The notes: generated by a model not told the origin, from the letters alone. Shown: positions 12,786 to 26,970, counted from the stretch's first letter. The stretch is DNA of 64,000 nucleotides from Panonychus citri (GCF_014898815.1 NW_026515500.1:1550001-1614000), one strand, 5' to 3'. Numbers and translations: made by a program.

Positions 12786-13797
12786 TAGAGAATAGAAATT
12801 AATTACAAATCAATTTAATCGAAATTATTAACAATTGTTGTCGAGTGATGAAATTGTGTTGACCAGAAAAAAAAACAAAATCTTTTTTTTGTTTACAAAC
12901 TGAGAAAAAGATAAAGTGTGTGGAATAGCTAAATAACACACTTATCCCCAACCTTAATTTCTAAACTTGATGAGTTTTAATTGTTACAATTAGTCAACAA
13001 TTAGTACAATTAAATTGGGAATTGATTATTTTTGTCCATTTCAGAGACAGAAATCAATGGAAGGTGAATAGCGGACACTTGGAATGAGTGAAAGAGTTAA
13101 ACTCGAAGGCAAAATTGTTTCGATCTTATTTTAATCCGATAATTAAGATTGAATTTGATTTCTCTTGGTAATTTTTAATCAAATCCAATATTTCTTGATG
13201 AAAACTGAATGAAATCAAAGTTATTGTTATGGCAATTATCTGATTGTTTAAATGATTATAAAGCAGAAGTAATTAATGTTGGCAAAGGATTTTAATTTTG
13301 ATTGTTATTCATTGTGATTTGATCAAATAATAATCCAATAATAATTAGACAATTAGTTAACTAATAAATATCAATGAAAAATCTAACAAAAAGTGTAACA
13401 ATCGGTTGATTGCAAAGTTATTAGCCTAATAAGAGATTAATTTTAACTGTTTGATTGTTATTCAGAAAAACTAATTAGCTAATATTTATCAAACTGATTT
13501 TACCAAAAGATTTAATTGTTACCATGTAATTATTGTTTCCTATTAACAATCAGAATTGATAATTTGCCAGTAAAAGAGTTGATTGATTAATTTAAATTCT
13601 TTGAATTGATTTTCATATAAGAATTAATCACAGAATTCTAATGAAATCAATAACTATTAATGTCCACTCTCTGATTGGAATTATTATTATAAAAATAGTA
13701 AAAACTGTTGGACAATTTATGGAATTGAAATTTACATTCTAATGATTTGATTAATTGTCACAAATATGACTGATTGTCAAGTAAATTAAGTAACGTT
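12786..13797. other. Intergenic DNA before the inverted duplication
   Basis: AT-rich and without ORFs, this holds the presumed FMC1 promoter at its left end. Homology with the right arm of the inverted duplication begins at 13798. Confidence 0.5.
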
Positions 13798-14518
13798 TCC
13801 AATATTCATTTGATTGTTTGTTTAATTGTTCAATCGAAATCAAGTTAAACTTGAAAAATATTCTAGCTCAAAGTAAGAAATAAACAGTATCAACAATGAT
13901 AATTGTTACAACTAATTCTGTTGACAATCAACGATATGGAACTTCAAGTTTAAGGATATAAACAACAATCAACTAATCATAATGATGATGATTAAAAATG
14001 AGAACATAAATGATCAAAGGAAAGAGAAACAATTGGGTCAGAAAAGTTTCTTGTAAGAGAAAAAATTAATCGACGAAAGTGTTTTCTTTTTCTCTTTTTT
14101 TTTCTCTTTTTCTCTTTTATTCTGATGAAAATGATGCAGATTCTAATTAAGATGATGAAGAATCGGAATAAAAGGACTAATTGTTACTCATCCAATTCTT
14201 TTGTTGCCATTGTGACAATTTGTCCCAATTGATGAGGATAAGTGAACAGAGAAACTTTGAAATCGAATATTTTTAAATCTAAAAGGTTAATAATCTAAAA
14301 GAAAAATTCAAATTCTCGACGAAAAAAAGTTCTAATGTCCATTCGTTAAGTGGCTTAGTTTGTTTTCTTTCTCAATGGCCACTTGATTTTCCAAATCTAA
14401 ATTCTAGTCACTTTTTTCTTTCATTATTTCTCAATATTTTATTCGGAAGACAGAGAGAGCAAGAGAGAGAGAGAGAAAGAGAAAGAAGATTAAATAAAGA
14501 GGGATGAGTAGAAATGAT

Positions 14519-14523
14519 AAGAT

Positions 14524-14576
<53 letters not shown>

Positions 14577-14578
14577 AA
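14519..14578. repeat. GA/CT microsatellites flanking first Ets-4 exon
   Basis: A long (GA)n tract starts near 14530, and CT tracts follow at 14657-14674 and 14718-14738. The mirror positions in the right arm (40740-40788 and 40920-40970) carry the same tracts at different lengths, as expected for microsatellite drift between the arms. Confidence 0.85.
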
Positions 14579-14972
14579 GAGAATCATCCCAACAGGTATA
14601 ACATTCATTTTATTAACTATTGAGTCTATTATCAGGTAAAGGGCGGATTCTAACATCTCTCTCTCTCTCTCTCTTCATCTCTCCTTGTCTCTCTTTCTCA
14701 ATCTTCTTTATCTCCTCTCTCTCTCTCTCTCTCTCTCTTTACCTTTGGGGTAAATAGAAAACAAAAAGTCTACTGTACCTGTAAACCCACTTTAGAATGA
14801 ATTAGTTGAGTGTAAAGCAGAATCTAAGCAACATAACAATCGAAACAGAAAAAAAACTAATGTGATTTAATTGTGGAAACTTTTTAATTCTTTTGGTCCA
14901 AGACTCGTTCAACTTTCTTGATATTTCCTGTTATTCGTCATCTTCCTCTTCTTCATTTTCTTCTTCCTCATC

Positions 14973-17900
14973 ATGTTACATGGGACATTGAATTGTGTTT
15001 ATCTTTCGAGTCTCAATCAAACCTCATCTTCGTCTTCACCTTTACCTTTACCTTCACCTCCATCATCGTCTTCTTCATACACTTCTTCATATACTTTATC
15101 ATCTCCATCGTTTTTATCTTCATCTTTTTCACCATCAATCATGTCCAATTGTCCGAGTCCTTCGTCCCTCTCGACATCTTCATCATCTCCATATGATCCA
15201 TTGGAATCACTTTGGCCCAAACACATCGACGACGAGGTTTCCAATCTCGCACTCGAAGCTTGTCATCAAGAAGTTAAACGAGTCTCAGAGAATCTCCGAA
15301 TATCACCAGGTAATTTTTTCTTTTTTCTTTTCTTCTCTTCTTTTCTCTTCTCTTTTCTTTTTCTTTCTTTTTCTATTCTTTATCCAAATCCATATTCTCA
15401 TATTAATCTGTTCTTAATCAGATCCATTCACTTGGACTGTCAACGATGTCATTTCATGGTTATCATGGCAAATTGAACAATTCGGATTACCAATGTTTCC
15501 ACTTAATTATTTTCACATGGATGGGATGAGTTTGTGTTCCTTATCTGAATCAGATTTCAAGGAACAAGCTCAAGTTTGTGGTGATTTACTTTATGCTCAA
15601 CTAGAGATTTGGAAAACACTAAGTGAACAAGGTAATTAATTAATCGATTCATCAGTTAACCAGTTAATCAGTAAATTCCAATCAATTTGTTTTATCGTTA
15701 ATTGTTTTTCTTTTTTCTTTTTTTCTCTTTTTTTTCCTCTTGTTTTGTGATTGTGATTGTGAATTCAACTTGTGGATAAATTCTCATCTTTATGTTCATC
15801 ATTCATCATCCATTTTATCTCAATTGCCTCAATTATCTCCATGATCTTCATGATGATGATCATGTTAATCATCGTTCTTAATAAACAGAAGCCGGTAAAA
15901 GATCGGACGTTATGTTTACAAGTGATTATTATGGTTCCGAGGGAATTCAAAGTGATGGTGAGTACAAAGTACCAGTAACCCTATGAATTGGAAAAGATAA
16001 ACAAAAATCTTTTTCCCCTGAATTCCCCTGAATTCCCGTGCCATCATTAGCCCACAAACAACAAGAAAATATAAAAAAAAAAAAGAAGAAGAAAATATTC
16101 TTGTTATCGATTATCATTTCCTTCCTTCCCCTGCATCATCATCTCTCTCTCTCTCTTGTTCTTCTTGTTTATCTCTTGTCAAGTCCATAGTTACCATTAA
16201 GAGAGATAATTTCATGATACATATCATCCTCATCTTCATCTTCATCTTCTCATCTTAATCATCAATACATTTGAAAGAAGAAACTTGTTCTTCATTTTTG
16301 GCCCCTTTTTACTCGAGACTCCCCTTAGAATTAGTGCCTTCAAGGTAACCATTTAAATGGAAACAGTGTGTTAGCCTAAACCCGAACCAGTGTCTTAACC
16401 CGAACTGAACATCAATCCTGGTGCCATGACCTTTTCAACCCTGTAAACAGCTTCAGTCTAGAATCTCCATCATCTCTATTATTCATCATCATCATCACCA
16501 TCATTTATCTGCAATCTCACTAATCATCTTAAATCAATATCATTGTTTTCCTTTTTTTCTGCCTTTTCTCAAACACCAATTAACCAGCGATTAACTTTTC
16601 CAAACTAATAAAACTTTTCATTAAACAAGTCAAGTTTTTTCTCTAATCACATCAACTAATTGTTTCTAATTAAGCCAATAACTAATACAATTAGCGATTC
16701 GTAATAGTCTTGAAAAGTTAATCAATTGGCTATTTAAGTTTCTTCCTCTTATTAAATTGCAATGTAAACACATTAAACTTTCATATTGCAAATATGATTG
16801 ATTACCTTGATTAATGTTTTCTGATTGTTAGAGCTGTAAATTGCAACAATCAGTTACACAACCTAGCAAATCAGTTGACTTTAATAATAGTTGAAATAAT
16901 TATCTGTTTATAATAAGGAAACTAAGAAAACTCAATCAAGATTAAATGTAATCACAATTCAATGAATCTCAGGTAATTCATACCAAAAAACAGCATATGG
17001 TTGATGATGTTGATTAAATTGTTGATTAAACGAAATTAACACAATTTTTTTCATCTCTACCTGTTAACCTAATACAGTTAATCATAAATGATGATTGTGA
17101 TCAAATGTTCAATCAACAGAATCAACACCAAAATTGATTAACAATCTATTTTCTGGACAGAAGAAGGAAAAAAAATTGCTGCTAATTGTATCATCTCAAC
17201 AGTTATCAACTTAATTATCTTCAACTTACCTTTTAATTAACTCATTTAATTGAGTTACTGGGATTCTGATCAATATTATAAGGTCACTTTTTTTGTTCCT
17301 AACTTTAATTGTTAACATAATCGTTGATTAAATCAATTAAACGGTTGAAATGATTAGAATCAGTGAAAAAAACAATAATATGATATTGAAAATGTTACAA
17401 TTGAATCAACAATTATTAGCTAAATTGTGAAAAGTATTACAACAAAATCAAGAGCAATTAAGGTTAATATGAAGATACAAAAGTTAATTGTTAGTATTAA
17501 TATTTAATAATAGTCAATATTAGTATATTAATAATTAAATTAGTTGATTGTTTTTGCTGATTATGAAGCTGATTTTGATCAACAGTTTAAACGATTGATT
17601 GTTTGAGTGGTTACTTGCTGTTTTTATTAATAAATTTACCGATAAAAACAATTTGTTTAAAATAATTGATTTAATCAACTATTGATTGACAATCAATTTA
17701 CTAATTGTCATTGATTGTTGTGTCTAAATTAGGTAAAAATGATTGTTTGTTTTTTTTGTTGTTGTTTACAAATTGATTGAAGTTCAGAGTTTGGTGTTGA
17801 TGAGTTTTCATGCTCAGTGACCCATCTAGTTAACTTGATTACATCAATACTGATGCAATTTAATGCTGATCATCATCATCACCATGCTCACCTGTATCTC

Positions 17901-20900
17901 TGACATAAAGAAGATGATGAAAAAAAAAGATGAGGATGAAAAAAATGTGAAAAAAAAGCTTGAAAGTCAAGTTTTTTTCTTATACTTTTTTTGTGTTAAA
18001 TTTCAATGTCAAGGTTGTTGTTTTACCTGTTGATGATGATACCTGATGATGGTCAAGATGATGATAAAAGGGATAAAATTCTGAGTGCTTATAACAGTTT
18101 ATCATACCTTTAATTCAATTGATTCACATTGAACATCATCTTCACCATGATGATGATCAATATTATGATTTAAGTGATATCACAATTTAACTGTTTCCTT
18201 ATTTAATTTTGACCTTACCTTGTTTAAATTGTGGTCAATCCTGTTTCTTGATTATCATGATTAAATTTAACACACTCAATGGTAACTAAGATATATTTTA
18301 AGTATTTTTAAATAGTGTAAATTAATGATTTAATCAGATGATGATGATGATGATCTGCCTGATGATCAACTTGATGATTTGTGTGTTGATTATGTCAAAA
18401 ATAATTAGGTTATCATGTTAATTTGGTCTTACAATCAATATATTTTCATTTATAATCTCCTTTCAATTTAAATCATTGAGATTTTAACCAAAATAATGAT
18501 AATTTACTCTTAATCATTTGTAGTTAATTAATTGTGATTACAAGTAAAATCTTGTGATGATGTTGATGAATGATTATAAATCTTGAGATGATCAAAGTTC
18601 AACTTGACTTGATTATCTTGATCATATTAATCAAATTAATTGTATTCCCATTAATTAATTTGGTTATCATGACCACTTAAAGTTAATATTAAAATGGTCA
18701 CAATTTATTAAAAGCTAACTGAAATTCACAATTAGTCTAAATTGTTGCTAAATTGTAAATAGACAATCAATATAATCAAGCCAAGCAAACATTATCCTTG
18801 ACAAGGTAATGATAATTAGCGGCGGTAATTAGTTTGATTATCGTAATAAATTGTTGCCAATAATCAATATTTAACCTTTCCACTTGAACTGTCATATGAT
18901 TTATTTAATCACAATCTAAGAATATGGATTGATTATCGTAAGTAATTAGAGTGACAATCAAAATTAACAATCAACCTACCGAAAGCTTAGAAAAATTAAC
19001 TCCGAGAATGAATCTCAATCACAATTAATTAATTAATCCAAATATCCATTGATAAGATTAAAAAATTAGTCTATTCATTATTAATATTAAATATATTCAC
19101 GATTTATTTAGTTAATTAAATTAATAGTAAATATTAACAACATGAACCTACAATAGAAACTAAATTAAACTTTTCAAAGTTAATATCAAATTTAGTTTTA
19201 AAATAATAACATAATCATCATTATGATTTAAAAATGATTAACAATCAAGAAGTTAAAACGTTAATTAAGCTTGTTGATGAGGAGAAAAATAAAATCCTCT
19301 GGTTAATCGTTAATTGTTTACTAGAGTCAATTGCGGTTTTCTGGTAAATTGTGTATTTAAATTGCAAAGAAAATCAAAATAACAAGTAAAAGAAAAGTTA
19401 ATTACCCGAAAATAATACAATCGTGAATATCAGTAATGATTAACCATTAAAAGTAATAATAATTGACATTAAAACGAAACCAACAGTAGCTTAATAATAA
19501 TCAAATCATGACTTAAATCATAAGTTAATGATTAGTCTCTCTCTCTCTCTCTCTTTCGTTAATCTTAAAACATTGAGAGAGATGATAACGTCTTATATCC
19601 CAACGATCCCGTTGGGAGGTTTTTATTCAAGTTGATATTCAAGTTAATGGTTAACATTTGATTGTATCATTTAGATATAAATAATATTTGAACAGAAAAG
19701 ATTTTCAAAGATGAAAAGAAAGAAATTTATTTAAAGAAAAGAAAGATGATCAAGATGAAGATGAGTCTTAATAATTAGATAGTGAAGACCGAGTAACAAG
19801 AAAATGAAGAAAAGAAGATGGAGAAAGAGAAAGAGAAAGAGAGATGATGATGATAATGATGATCTAAAGTAAGGTAGTATTGCGATTCTTGAGAAACTAG
19901 TTTTCTACTTTTCTAGTTATTTTATTTTTCTATTATTATGATTATCGTTTATTACAAAAGGTAAGGCCTGGGCTAAAGGGGATCGAACCTTGATTTCTCT
20001 TCTCTTATGATGGCCTTTGGATGATTTTCCTTGTGATGATGATGAAGAAGAAGAAGATGATGATTATAAGAGGGAAGCTTCTTAAGTTGCTGTTTGGTTT
20101 ATCTCTTTTTAGACTCTCTCTCTCTCTCTCTCGTCTTCTTTACCTGAATCCACCTTTAATCTACTTGCCATTTAACCTTAGCTCTTGTGTGTAGATTATT
20201 ATTACTGGTGTTTCGGCCTCACTCTTCATCTTATTTTTACCGAACTTCTTTGGCCCTACCTTAGTAGCCTCTGCTTCTTAATCTTCATCATCATAAGTTT
20301 TTTTATTCTCTATCTTTTCTCTTACCTATTCTCATCATCTTCGTCATATTACTTGATTGGCATGAAAAGAAAGAAAGAAAGAGAGAACTTAATATGCATC
20401 GATAATATTGGATTGACATTCAACTTTGGCTGAATTTCGTTGACAACGATCGTTGTAACGAAAAACACTTTATTTCATTTTGAATTTGTCTTTTCTTCAT
20501 ATTTTAATGACGATGATAATGATTATGGTGATAATAGAGATGATGATAATGAAGAAGAAGACGAAATATTCTCTTTTGAGGGAGAGAGATGCTTCTTTTT
20601 CTCTTTATTTTTATCATCCTCATCATCATCATCATCTTCTTCTTCTTCTTCTTCTTCTCTCCCTTGTAAGACATTGATTGGATTCTCTTCTTATCTTGAG
20701 TGAAACTTGTTCAATTTACCTGAAGATGATAATGAAGAAGCTAAAAGACCAACCCAACAATCATCTATTACATTACATTCTTATCATCATTTATCTTCAT
20801 CTTCATCTCTCTCTCTCTCTCTCTCTATGTTCTTTTTTCTCTCTTCATGTTATTAAATCATCGTTACAATCAACTAATGATAAGAATAAATTGTTTGAAT

Positions 20901-22959
20901 GAGAAATCAGAGTGTTGAAGACTCTCTGTTGTTATCAAGGATAAAAAATAGACAAACATCAAAATAATGATAATTATTTTCAACTGATACTTGACCATGG
21001 GTCAACAACCATGTTTGCCTGTTGATTACTATCGGTGAAAGTTAAAATTAGTTTAATCATCATAATAATAGTAAATATTTACTTCTCATGGGTAATCATA
21101 AATCAAAGTGAATGAAATAGTTTATATATTCAGAGAAAAGTAATTAGATTTAATAATAAGAAAGAAAATCAAAAAAAAAATTCTATCTTTTCAATCATCT
21201 TACTAATCCAATAGAAAATTATTTTGACGCTTAATCTTAATTCCAATTTAACAATAGACAATTAAGAATTGGTTATCCGAGAAAATGATTCCAAATCTAA
21301 TTATCAACATTCATTGAGAAAATAAAGTTGATTGATTTTTTTGGGAATTCGTTCAGTTTCAGTTCTGATATTAACGTTTCTTAACAATTTCGGTTAATTA
21401 TTTGATCATCTTAGGGAATTATTGTCATTTAATTGTTACTGATTACGATTAATCTTAGACAACCTTCCCTTTCGTCCTTGTTGGTAATTAAATGTTCTCA
21501 ATGTCTTATATAATCTTAATTGTTGTCGTGGTTTAATTAATCATCAAGAACAAGATTTTTGTGACGAAAATGGTGACAATTATTAAGAGATGACATTATT
21601 ATTATTATGGTTGTTGTTGCTGTTCATTTAACTTGATTAACTTGTATCATTAGATTATCAATGATGATTAGTCATTTAATTAGATTATTTATATTCAAAT
21701 ATAAACGATCATTAATAGACTTTAGATTGTATTTGAATCAATGAAATGATATAATTTGATTGTTGCCATTTAATAGGAAGATGAAGGTAGACAGAAAAAA
21801 AGAGTTCGTGATTAAATATTCCTCATCTTTTTCTCTATCATCATCATTATCATCATCCTCTGAGATCGTGAGTAACTCAGTCTCTTTTTAGTGTAATAAT
21901 GATGATCATCTCATAGAGATCATCATCATCATCATCTTATCTTCATCTCTCTTTCTCTCTCTCTCTCACCTTTACACCAATAGTTTTAAGCTTCTTGTAA
22001 AGTTAATTCAACATTTCATCAACAATCAACAATCATTATCACCACAATTACCTTTATCTATTACCTATTATCTATTATTTAATATTACTCTTTGCTCTTG
22101 ACCCTAAAATTGACCAATACAATTTATTGATTGTCCACTTGAGAAGATCATTGATCATAAACTCTCAACCTCAATAGAAATGAAATGATATCCACTCAAC
22201 AACAAATTCAATTGTTTGTCAGTTAATTGTGGTAATTGAAAGAATAACAAAAAAACCATAACAATTAATTAACTAAATCATTTACCTTTTTTTTCAATTT
22301 TCTTTTTCTTTCCTTTTCCGGTTTTCTTTTCATTTTTTATTAATTTTCTCTTTTTCTCTTTTTATCTTTTTATCTGTTTATTTATTTATTCCAATGTTCC
22401 AGATGAATTAAGCCAAGATGGAGCTTGTGAAGTTTCGTCTCCCATTTCAATGTCACCTTCTTCTGTTTCCTCTTCCACCTCCCACTCTCCCATTTACTCT
22501 CCTTTCTCCTCTGCTCCTTCACCTCTCTCATCTCCATCTCTATCTCCTTCTCCCTCTTGTTCTCCATCCACATCCATCTCTTCTTCTTCATCTTCTTCGT
22601 CTTCGTCTTCTCTCCCACCACCAACATCAATTGTCTCCGGAAACACTTCACTCCCTCAATCTTCCAATCGAAACACATCCGGTTCTCATATTCACCTATG
22701 GCAATTTCTCAAGGAGCTTCTTGGTCAATCTCAACAATTTGGTTCGTGTATTCGTTGGATCGATCGAAGCAAAGGAATTTTCAAGATCGAAGATTCCGTC
22801 AAAGTGGCCAAGTTATGGGGTCGACGCAAGAATCGACCTGCAATGAACTACGATAAACTCTCCAGGTCAATTCGACAATATTACAAAAAGGGAATAATGA
22901 AGAAAACGGAAAGAAGTCAAAGGCTCGTTTATCAATTCTGTCAACCTTATTGTTTCTAA
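14973..22959 (+). CDS. Ets98B: Ets-4 / SPDEF-like ETS transcription factor, left copy
   Basis: Four exons, 14973-15309, 15422-15631, 15889-15957 and 22403-22959, all with GT-AG borders and phase-1 junctions, give 390 residues. Met57 (15141) is an alternative start. Order: a Ser/Pro-rich N terminus; a Pointed (PNT/SAM) domain over exons 1-2 (ENLRISP, DPFTWTVNDVISWL, GDLLYAQLEIWKT); a linker with a long Ser run; and a C-terminal ETS DNA-binding domain (IHLWQFLKELL, GIFKIEDS, KNRPAMNYDKLSRSIRQYY). The NYDKLSRSIRQYYKKG recognition helix and the combination with PNT match vertebrate SPDEF and Drosophila Ets98B. It should bind GGA-core (GGAA/GGAT) sites in the nucleus. The 6.4-kb third intron has CT microsatellites. 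An almost identical copy lies inverted at 35054-40509. Confidence 0.93.
15958..22402 (+). other. Third intron of left Ets-4 gene
   Basis: The 6.4-kb intron contains no exon I can support. Positions about 16590-20205 are absent from the right copy. Simple repeats include CT runs at 19537-19556, 20113-20132 and 20808-20827, a TCT/TCA run near 20620-20655, and ATG/GAT trinucleotide runs. A perfect 7-bp hairpin (CCCAACG, loop ATCC, CGTTGGG) lies at 19599-19616. ORFs across 20185-20902 are simple-sequence translations. Confidence 0.7.
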
Positions 22960-24182
22960 TTCTCTTTTTTCCCAATCGACAATCAACAATCAACGAGCAA
23001 TGACCAACAATTAACCACAAACAACAATCAACCCACCTCAATGTGTATTATAAGTAAATCAGAATAACGAAAGTGATTCATCTTAATTAGGCTGGATTCT
23101 AATTAACTAATCACTTGGTAACTGTTGACACTTTTAGTGTCTTGATCATCTTAATCATCACCATCATCATCATCATCTTAAAATCATCAACAATCGAAGG
23201 TATTATTCGTAATTGTTAAATGAAAAAACCATTCAATTAATCATAATTCATTTCCATCATTAGACTAATCAAAATAATCACAATCATCATTACTCTAACC
23301 AGAGAATCAGTTGATATTAATAATTATCTTTCTGGTTAATTGTTATCTCTCTGGTTACAATTACAATCATTATCCCCAAGAGATATGATAAAATTACCAA
23401 AACCCAAACTTCCCCCTTTCTTATCAACTGTTGATTAATTAATCTGATTAATCAACACAATTAAAAATCCATCGCCATCTATTGTTAGTCTAATGAAGTA
23501 AAATGATTCTCATCTTCATCTTCATAATTTTCATAATCATCCCGATCACAATCACAATCACAATTTACTAATCATTCAGTTAAATTATCAAAGAGTTACT
23601 TTAATGATTTAACTTCACCAATCGATCAATTGATCAATTTAATTTCATCTAATTTTTTTTCACTTAAATTGAAATCATGTTACAATTTAACGAATATTTA
23701 TCAACATTTAGCTCAATTGAATAATTTTAATTCTTAATCATTTGTGACTAATGATTAATCAAGAAAAGTTTCTTATTCTTAAAGTACCTCAATAGTAATG
23801 ATATTAACAATTAACAATCAAACTATTGGATTAACACGCAATCTAATATTTGCTATTTGATTATTAGAATCAAATGAAGATCATGTATCGTGATTTTCAT
23901 TCGAGTTAATTTATCAAGTTAATTGTTACCATTACAATTAAACAAACCATGAGATTAATTTAGTTTTACCCAACTTTTATATTCAAAGACTAAACTTTTC
24001 TTGAAGTAAATTAAATTTACAATTACAATTAAGAATTAAAATTGAGCTGAATGAGATGAACACATTCCCATATATCAATGATATATCCACTTAAATGTAT
24101 GTTCTGTGAACATTAAACATTCATTGAATAGAAAAGTTAATCAACTATTTCTTAACTGTTGATTACTGATAGAATTAGTTTT
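22960..24182. other. Downstream flank of left Ets-4 gene
   Basis: AT-rich 3' flank with ATC runs (23158-23177). It matches 33355-35053 of the right arm closely, except that the right arm has a 442-bp retroelement insertion; the empty site is at about 23490 here (ATTGTTAGTCTAATG). Confidence 0.6.
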
Positions 24183-24384
24183 CGTGTTTACATGTAAATA
24201 AGATCGACGAGAGAAACTCGCCTTTAAGCCCATGTCGATATTTTGTTGGAGGCTCTGCTCTCATTCACCATCTTTTACAATGTACTTGTAGTTTGTGAGC
24301 ATAGAGATTCAGCAAACTCAACTAAAAGGGCTTGAAGCGAGTGCACTCACTTACAAGCACCGTTCTTATTTGCACGTAAACATG
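24183..24384. mobile_element. Short inverted-repeat (MITE-like) element, left-arm copy
   Basis: The ends form an imperfect inverted repeat: CGTGTTTACATGTAAATAAGA at the left and the complement of CATGTTTACGTGCAAATAAGA at the right. About 202 bp lie between the outer ends. It is noticeably more GC-rich than its surroundings. No clear target-site duplication was seen. The same element lies at 33154-33354 in the right arm, so it predates the duplication. Confidence 0.5.
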
Positions 24385-25079
24385 GTAATTGTATTAACTA
24401 ATCGACTTTTCATTCAATCCAAGGGATACGAACTTTCTTATCTCAACTAATCCATCGTATCCTTAATCTCCTTTGATTTCACTCGATTTCGTTTCCTTTT
24501 CCTTTCATCTTTCCTTTAATCGCTTAATCTCTGCACTTATTGACCCTTCTAATACTTGTTATTATCTAAATTCAGTTAATTAGTTACAATCAAATAGATA
24601 ATTTAATCCAATAGCTAATCACTGCCTTCTATCCCTAAATCAATGTTTCCTTCATATTATCAAATTAATTGTTTCAAAATGATCAACAATTTATTTCTCT
24701 GGGTCCAATGGCAATCACTTTATTATTAAATTCATTTCAATTTATCATCACAATTTCAATCAATTGATCACAAATTAAAAACCACAAACTCTTATTTCTG
24801 GGATTATCAAAGTGGTAAAAACTTTATAATCAATAATCAACAATCAACAATCATAATCATAACCATCGCCATCATCTAATATCATGTAATCATATCCATC
24901 AATGTATCATTTTTATTGATCAATTTTAAATTGTAAAATATCAAACTCATGCGATCTAATTAACTACTAACAAGTTACCAATCTCTTATTAGTAATTAAT
25001 AACCACAATTATATTCATAATCAACTGTTCAGGGAAAATGTAAAACAATTTAAAACGTTAGATACTTTGTCAGTTAATA

Positions 25080-25135
25080 ATGATAATCATCATCATCATC
25101 ATCATCATCATCAACAACAACAATTAACAATTGAA
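25080..25135. repeat. ATC/CAA trinucleotide repeat
   Basis: A tandem run of CAT trinucleotides followed by CAACAACAA lies near the inner end of the left arm. It is mirrored at about 32416-32460. Confidence 0.85.
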
Positions 25136-25419
25136 AGAAAATTGTTATTAATCTGAAAATGTTAACTAACGTAATCAAAGTTAATTAATTTCGCTGTATT
25201 TGATATTTACTATTGAAAGTATTGCATCACAACAAATCACCAATAATCAATCAACTAATTAATCAACAACAATACATCACATGAATGACCAATCGATTGA
25301 TAAATTGATCAATTTATCATTAACCATTAATCATCAATCATTATTGTTTAATTTTCTAACAAATAAAAACTTCAATTAAAAGCTCAATCATCATAATAAT
25401 TTCAATGTAATAATAACAA

Positions 25420-26970
25420 TCATTTAATTGAGTTGAAAAATTAAAATGGGATAAATCATCATAATCACAATCAAATTAAACATCCAAACAATTTACCTGA
25501 AACAATTTATTTTATTAAAAAATTTATAATTAAATCGTCAAATTCAATTAATTAATTCACTATTAATACTAATAAATGTAAGTTTTTTAATAATCTGCAA
25601 CCAGTTAATTATTATTAACTAAAAGTATATATACTTTTAGTTACAATGAGACAATTAACTAACTGTGAAATTAAATGTTTGTCATATTTATAGCAATTTA
25701 AACGTAATCATGACTGATAATAATTACAAGCCAAAGATAAATGGTTTGTTAATTGTTGAGGCCTTTGTAAGCCTAGTGACAAGCGATAGCGTAATTAGTT
25801 AATTGTGGTTTAAAAAAATTAAAGGTCGTCTATTAAATTAAGGGTTTATTGTTATAAATTGTCAACATGAACAATTAACACTTTAATTACTCACTGGTAG
25901 TAATTATTACGATAAGTTTATCCATTCATCAAATCCTTGTTTCTGATTAAAATCAGTTAATTATTGTTAATATTTGATTGTTCAAGGCTAGAAAGGATCA
26001 CCGTCAGTGATTAAGGGGAATGTCATAAATTAAGATGAGCAATTAATGAGCTGATCAAAGGTAAGTTTTAATTAATTTACATAATGATTGTAAAGGGTAT
26101 TAACTAAGATCAAGTGGAATATGAATGATTGATGATTAACAGTACCAACAATTAAGTGTAACAATTAAAGGATAAAACCAAGAGACAAGTTTGATTTTAA
26201 GCGGCCATTGAAATCAGCTAATTGTTACTATTAATCTCTAGTTAAACCCTAATAATTCACATCAATCAATAAATCATCAACATGATTAACATGAAGAGAG
26301 AGAGACATAGACAATAATCATCATGATAAGTACTAATTAGCAAGGTAATTAAAGATGTGGAAATCATCAGTATGTTAAATGTATGTCAGTTAGTTAGTTA
26401 ATCAACATTGATTATATTATTGTATTATTAACTGTTTTAATGTTAATTACAGTCCAATTAAATGTAAATCAAAATTTATAATCAACCTTTAAATTAGCTT
26501 AAAAGGTTAAATTGTCAGTGGGTGGCTGATATAATTGTTATCAGGTAACAACAATTACCTACGTTAATTTCCTGTGAAATTAACTTGATTACAACAACAA
26601 CAATTAAAACTTTAACCGAGTTGAAAGTTGAAATAATCAAAGAAAATGAAATTTACCGTTATTATAAATCCATTGCTTAATATACTGTTAATTGAGTGTG
26701 ATCTTATTAATTATTGATTAAATTAGATCATCTAGTTTCATATTATTGTTTGTTCATGATGATGATGATGATGAGGATGAGAATGATGATTGACTCCACC
26801 TTTGATAATTCTTATCATTTTTTCAGTTTCTCTTTTTCTCTTACAATTTCTTGAGGTTTCACTTTTATGTTCATAATTTGGATTGATTATATTGGGAGAG
26901 CGAGAAAGATATAAAAAGTTAATTGTAATCAACTAATCATAAGTAATCATAAAACAATTAACCTGATCAA
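25420..26970. other. Spacer DNA left of CNNM
   Basis: Single-copy AT-rich DNA between the inner border of the left arm and the CNNM start codon. It presumably contains the CNNM promoter and 5' UTR. No ORF is convincing; a short complementary-strand frame at 26738-26932 is simple-repeat derived. Confidence 0.5.

Larger units (their letters stand above)
13798..25419 (+). repeat. Left arm of large inverted duplication
   Basis: This 11.6-kb arm pairs as reverse complement with 32122-41689. The outer border is at 13798 (CCAATATTCATTTG pairs with CAAATGAATATTGG ending near 41689) and the inner border is at 25419 (TTCAATGTAATAATAACAA pairs with the start at 32122). It carries one full Ets-4-like gene. 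Segments 13798-16580 and 21430-25419 look near-identical to the other arm by eye. Segment 20210-21420 is clearly more divergent, and about 16590-20205 has no partner. Confidence 0.93.

Noticed and set aside
19599..19616. 7-bp hairpin followed by T-rich DNA as a terminator
   Set aside because: It lies inside a eukaryotic intron, where rho-independent termination does not apply; it is recorded only as a structural motif.
20185..20902. Several 65-87-codon frames in the left ETS intron
   Set aside because: They are translations of CT, TCA and ATG simple repeats and are not maintained in the right arm.
22382..22678. 98-codon frame opposite the last ETS exon (also 35335-35634)
   Set aside because: It is an antisense shadow of the Ser/Pro-rich coding exon, and both arms show it only because the exon is conserved.
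25080..25135. CRISPR-like periodic repeat
   Set aside because: It is a plain trinucleotide microsatellite in a eukaryotic genome, without spacers.
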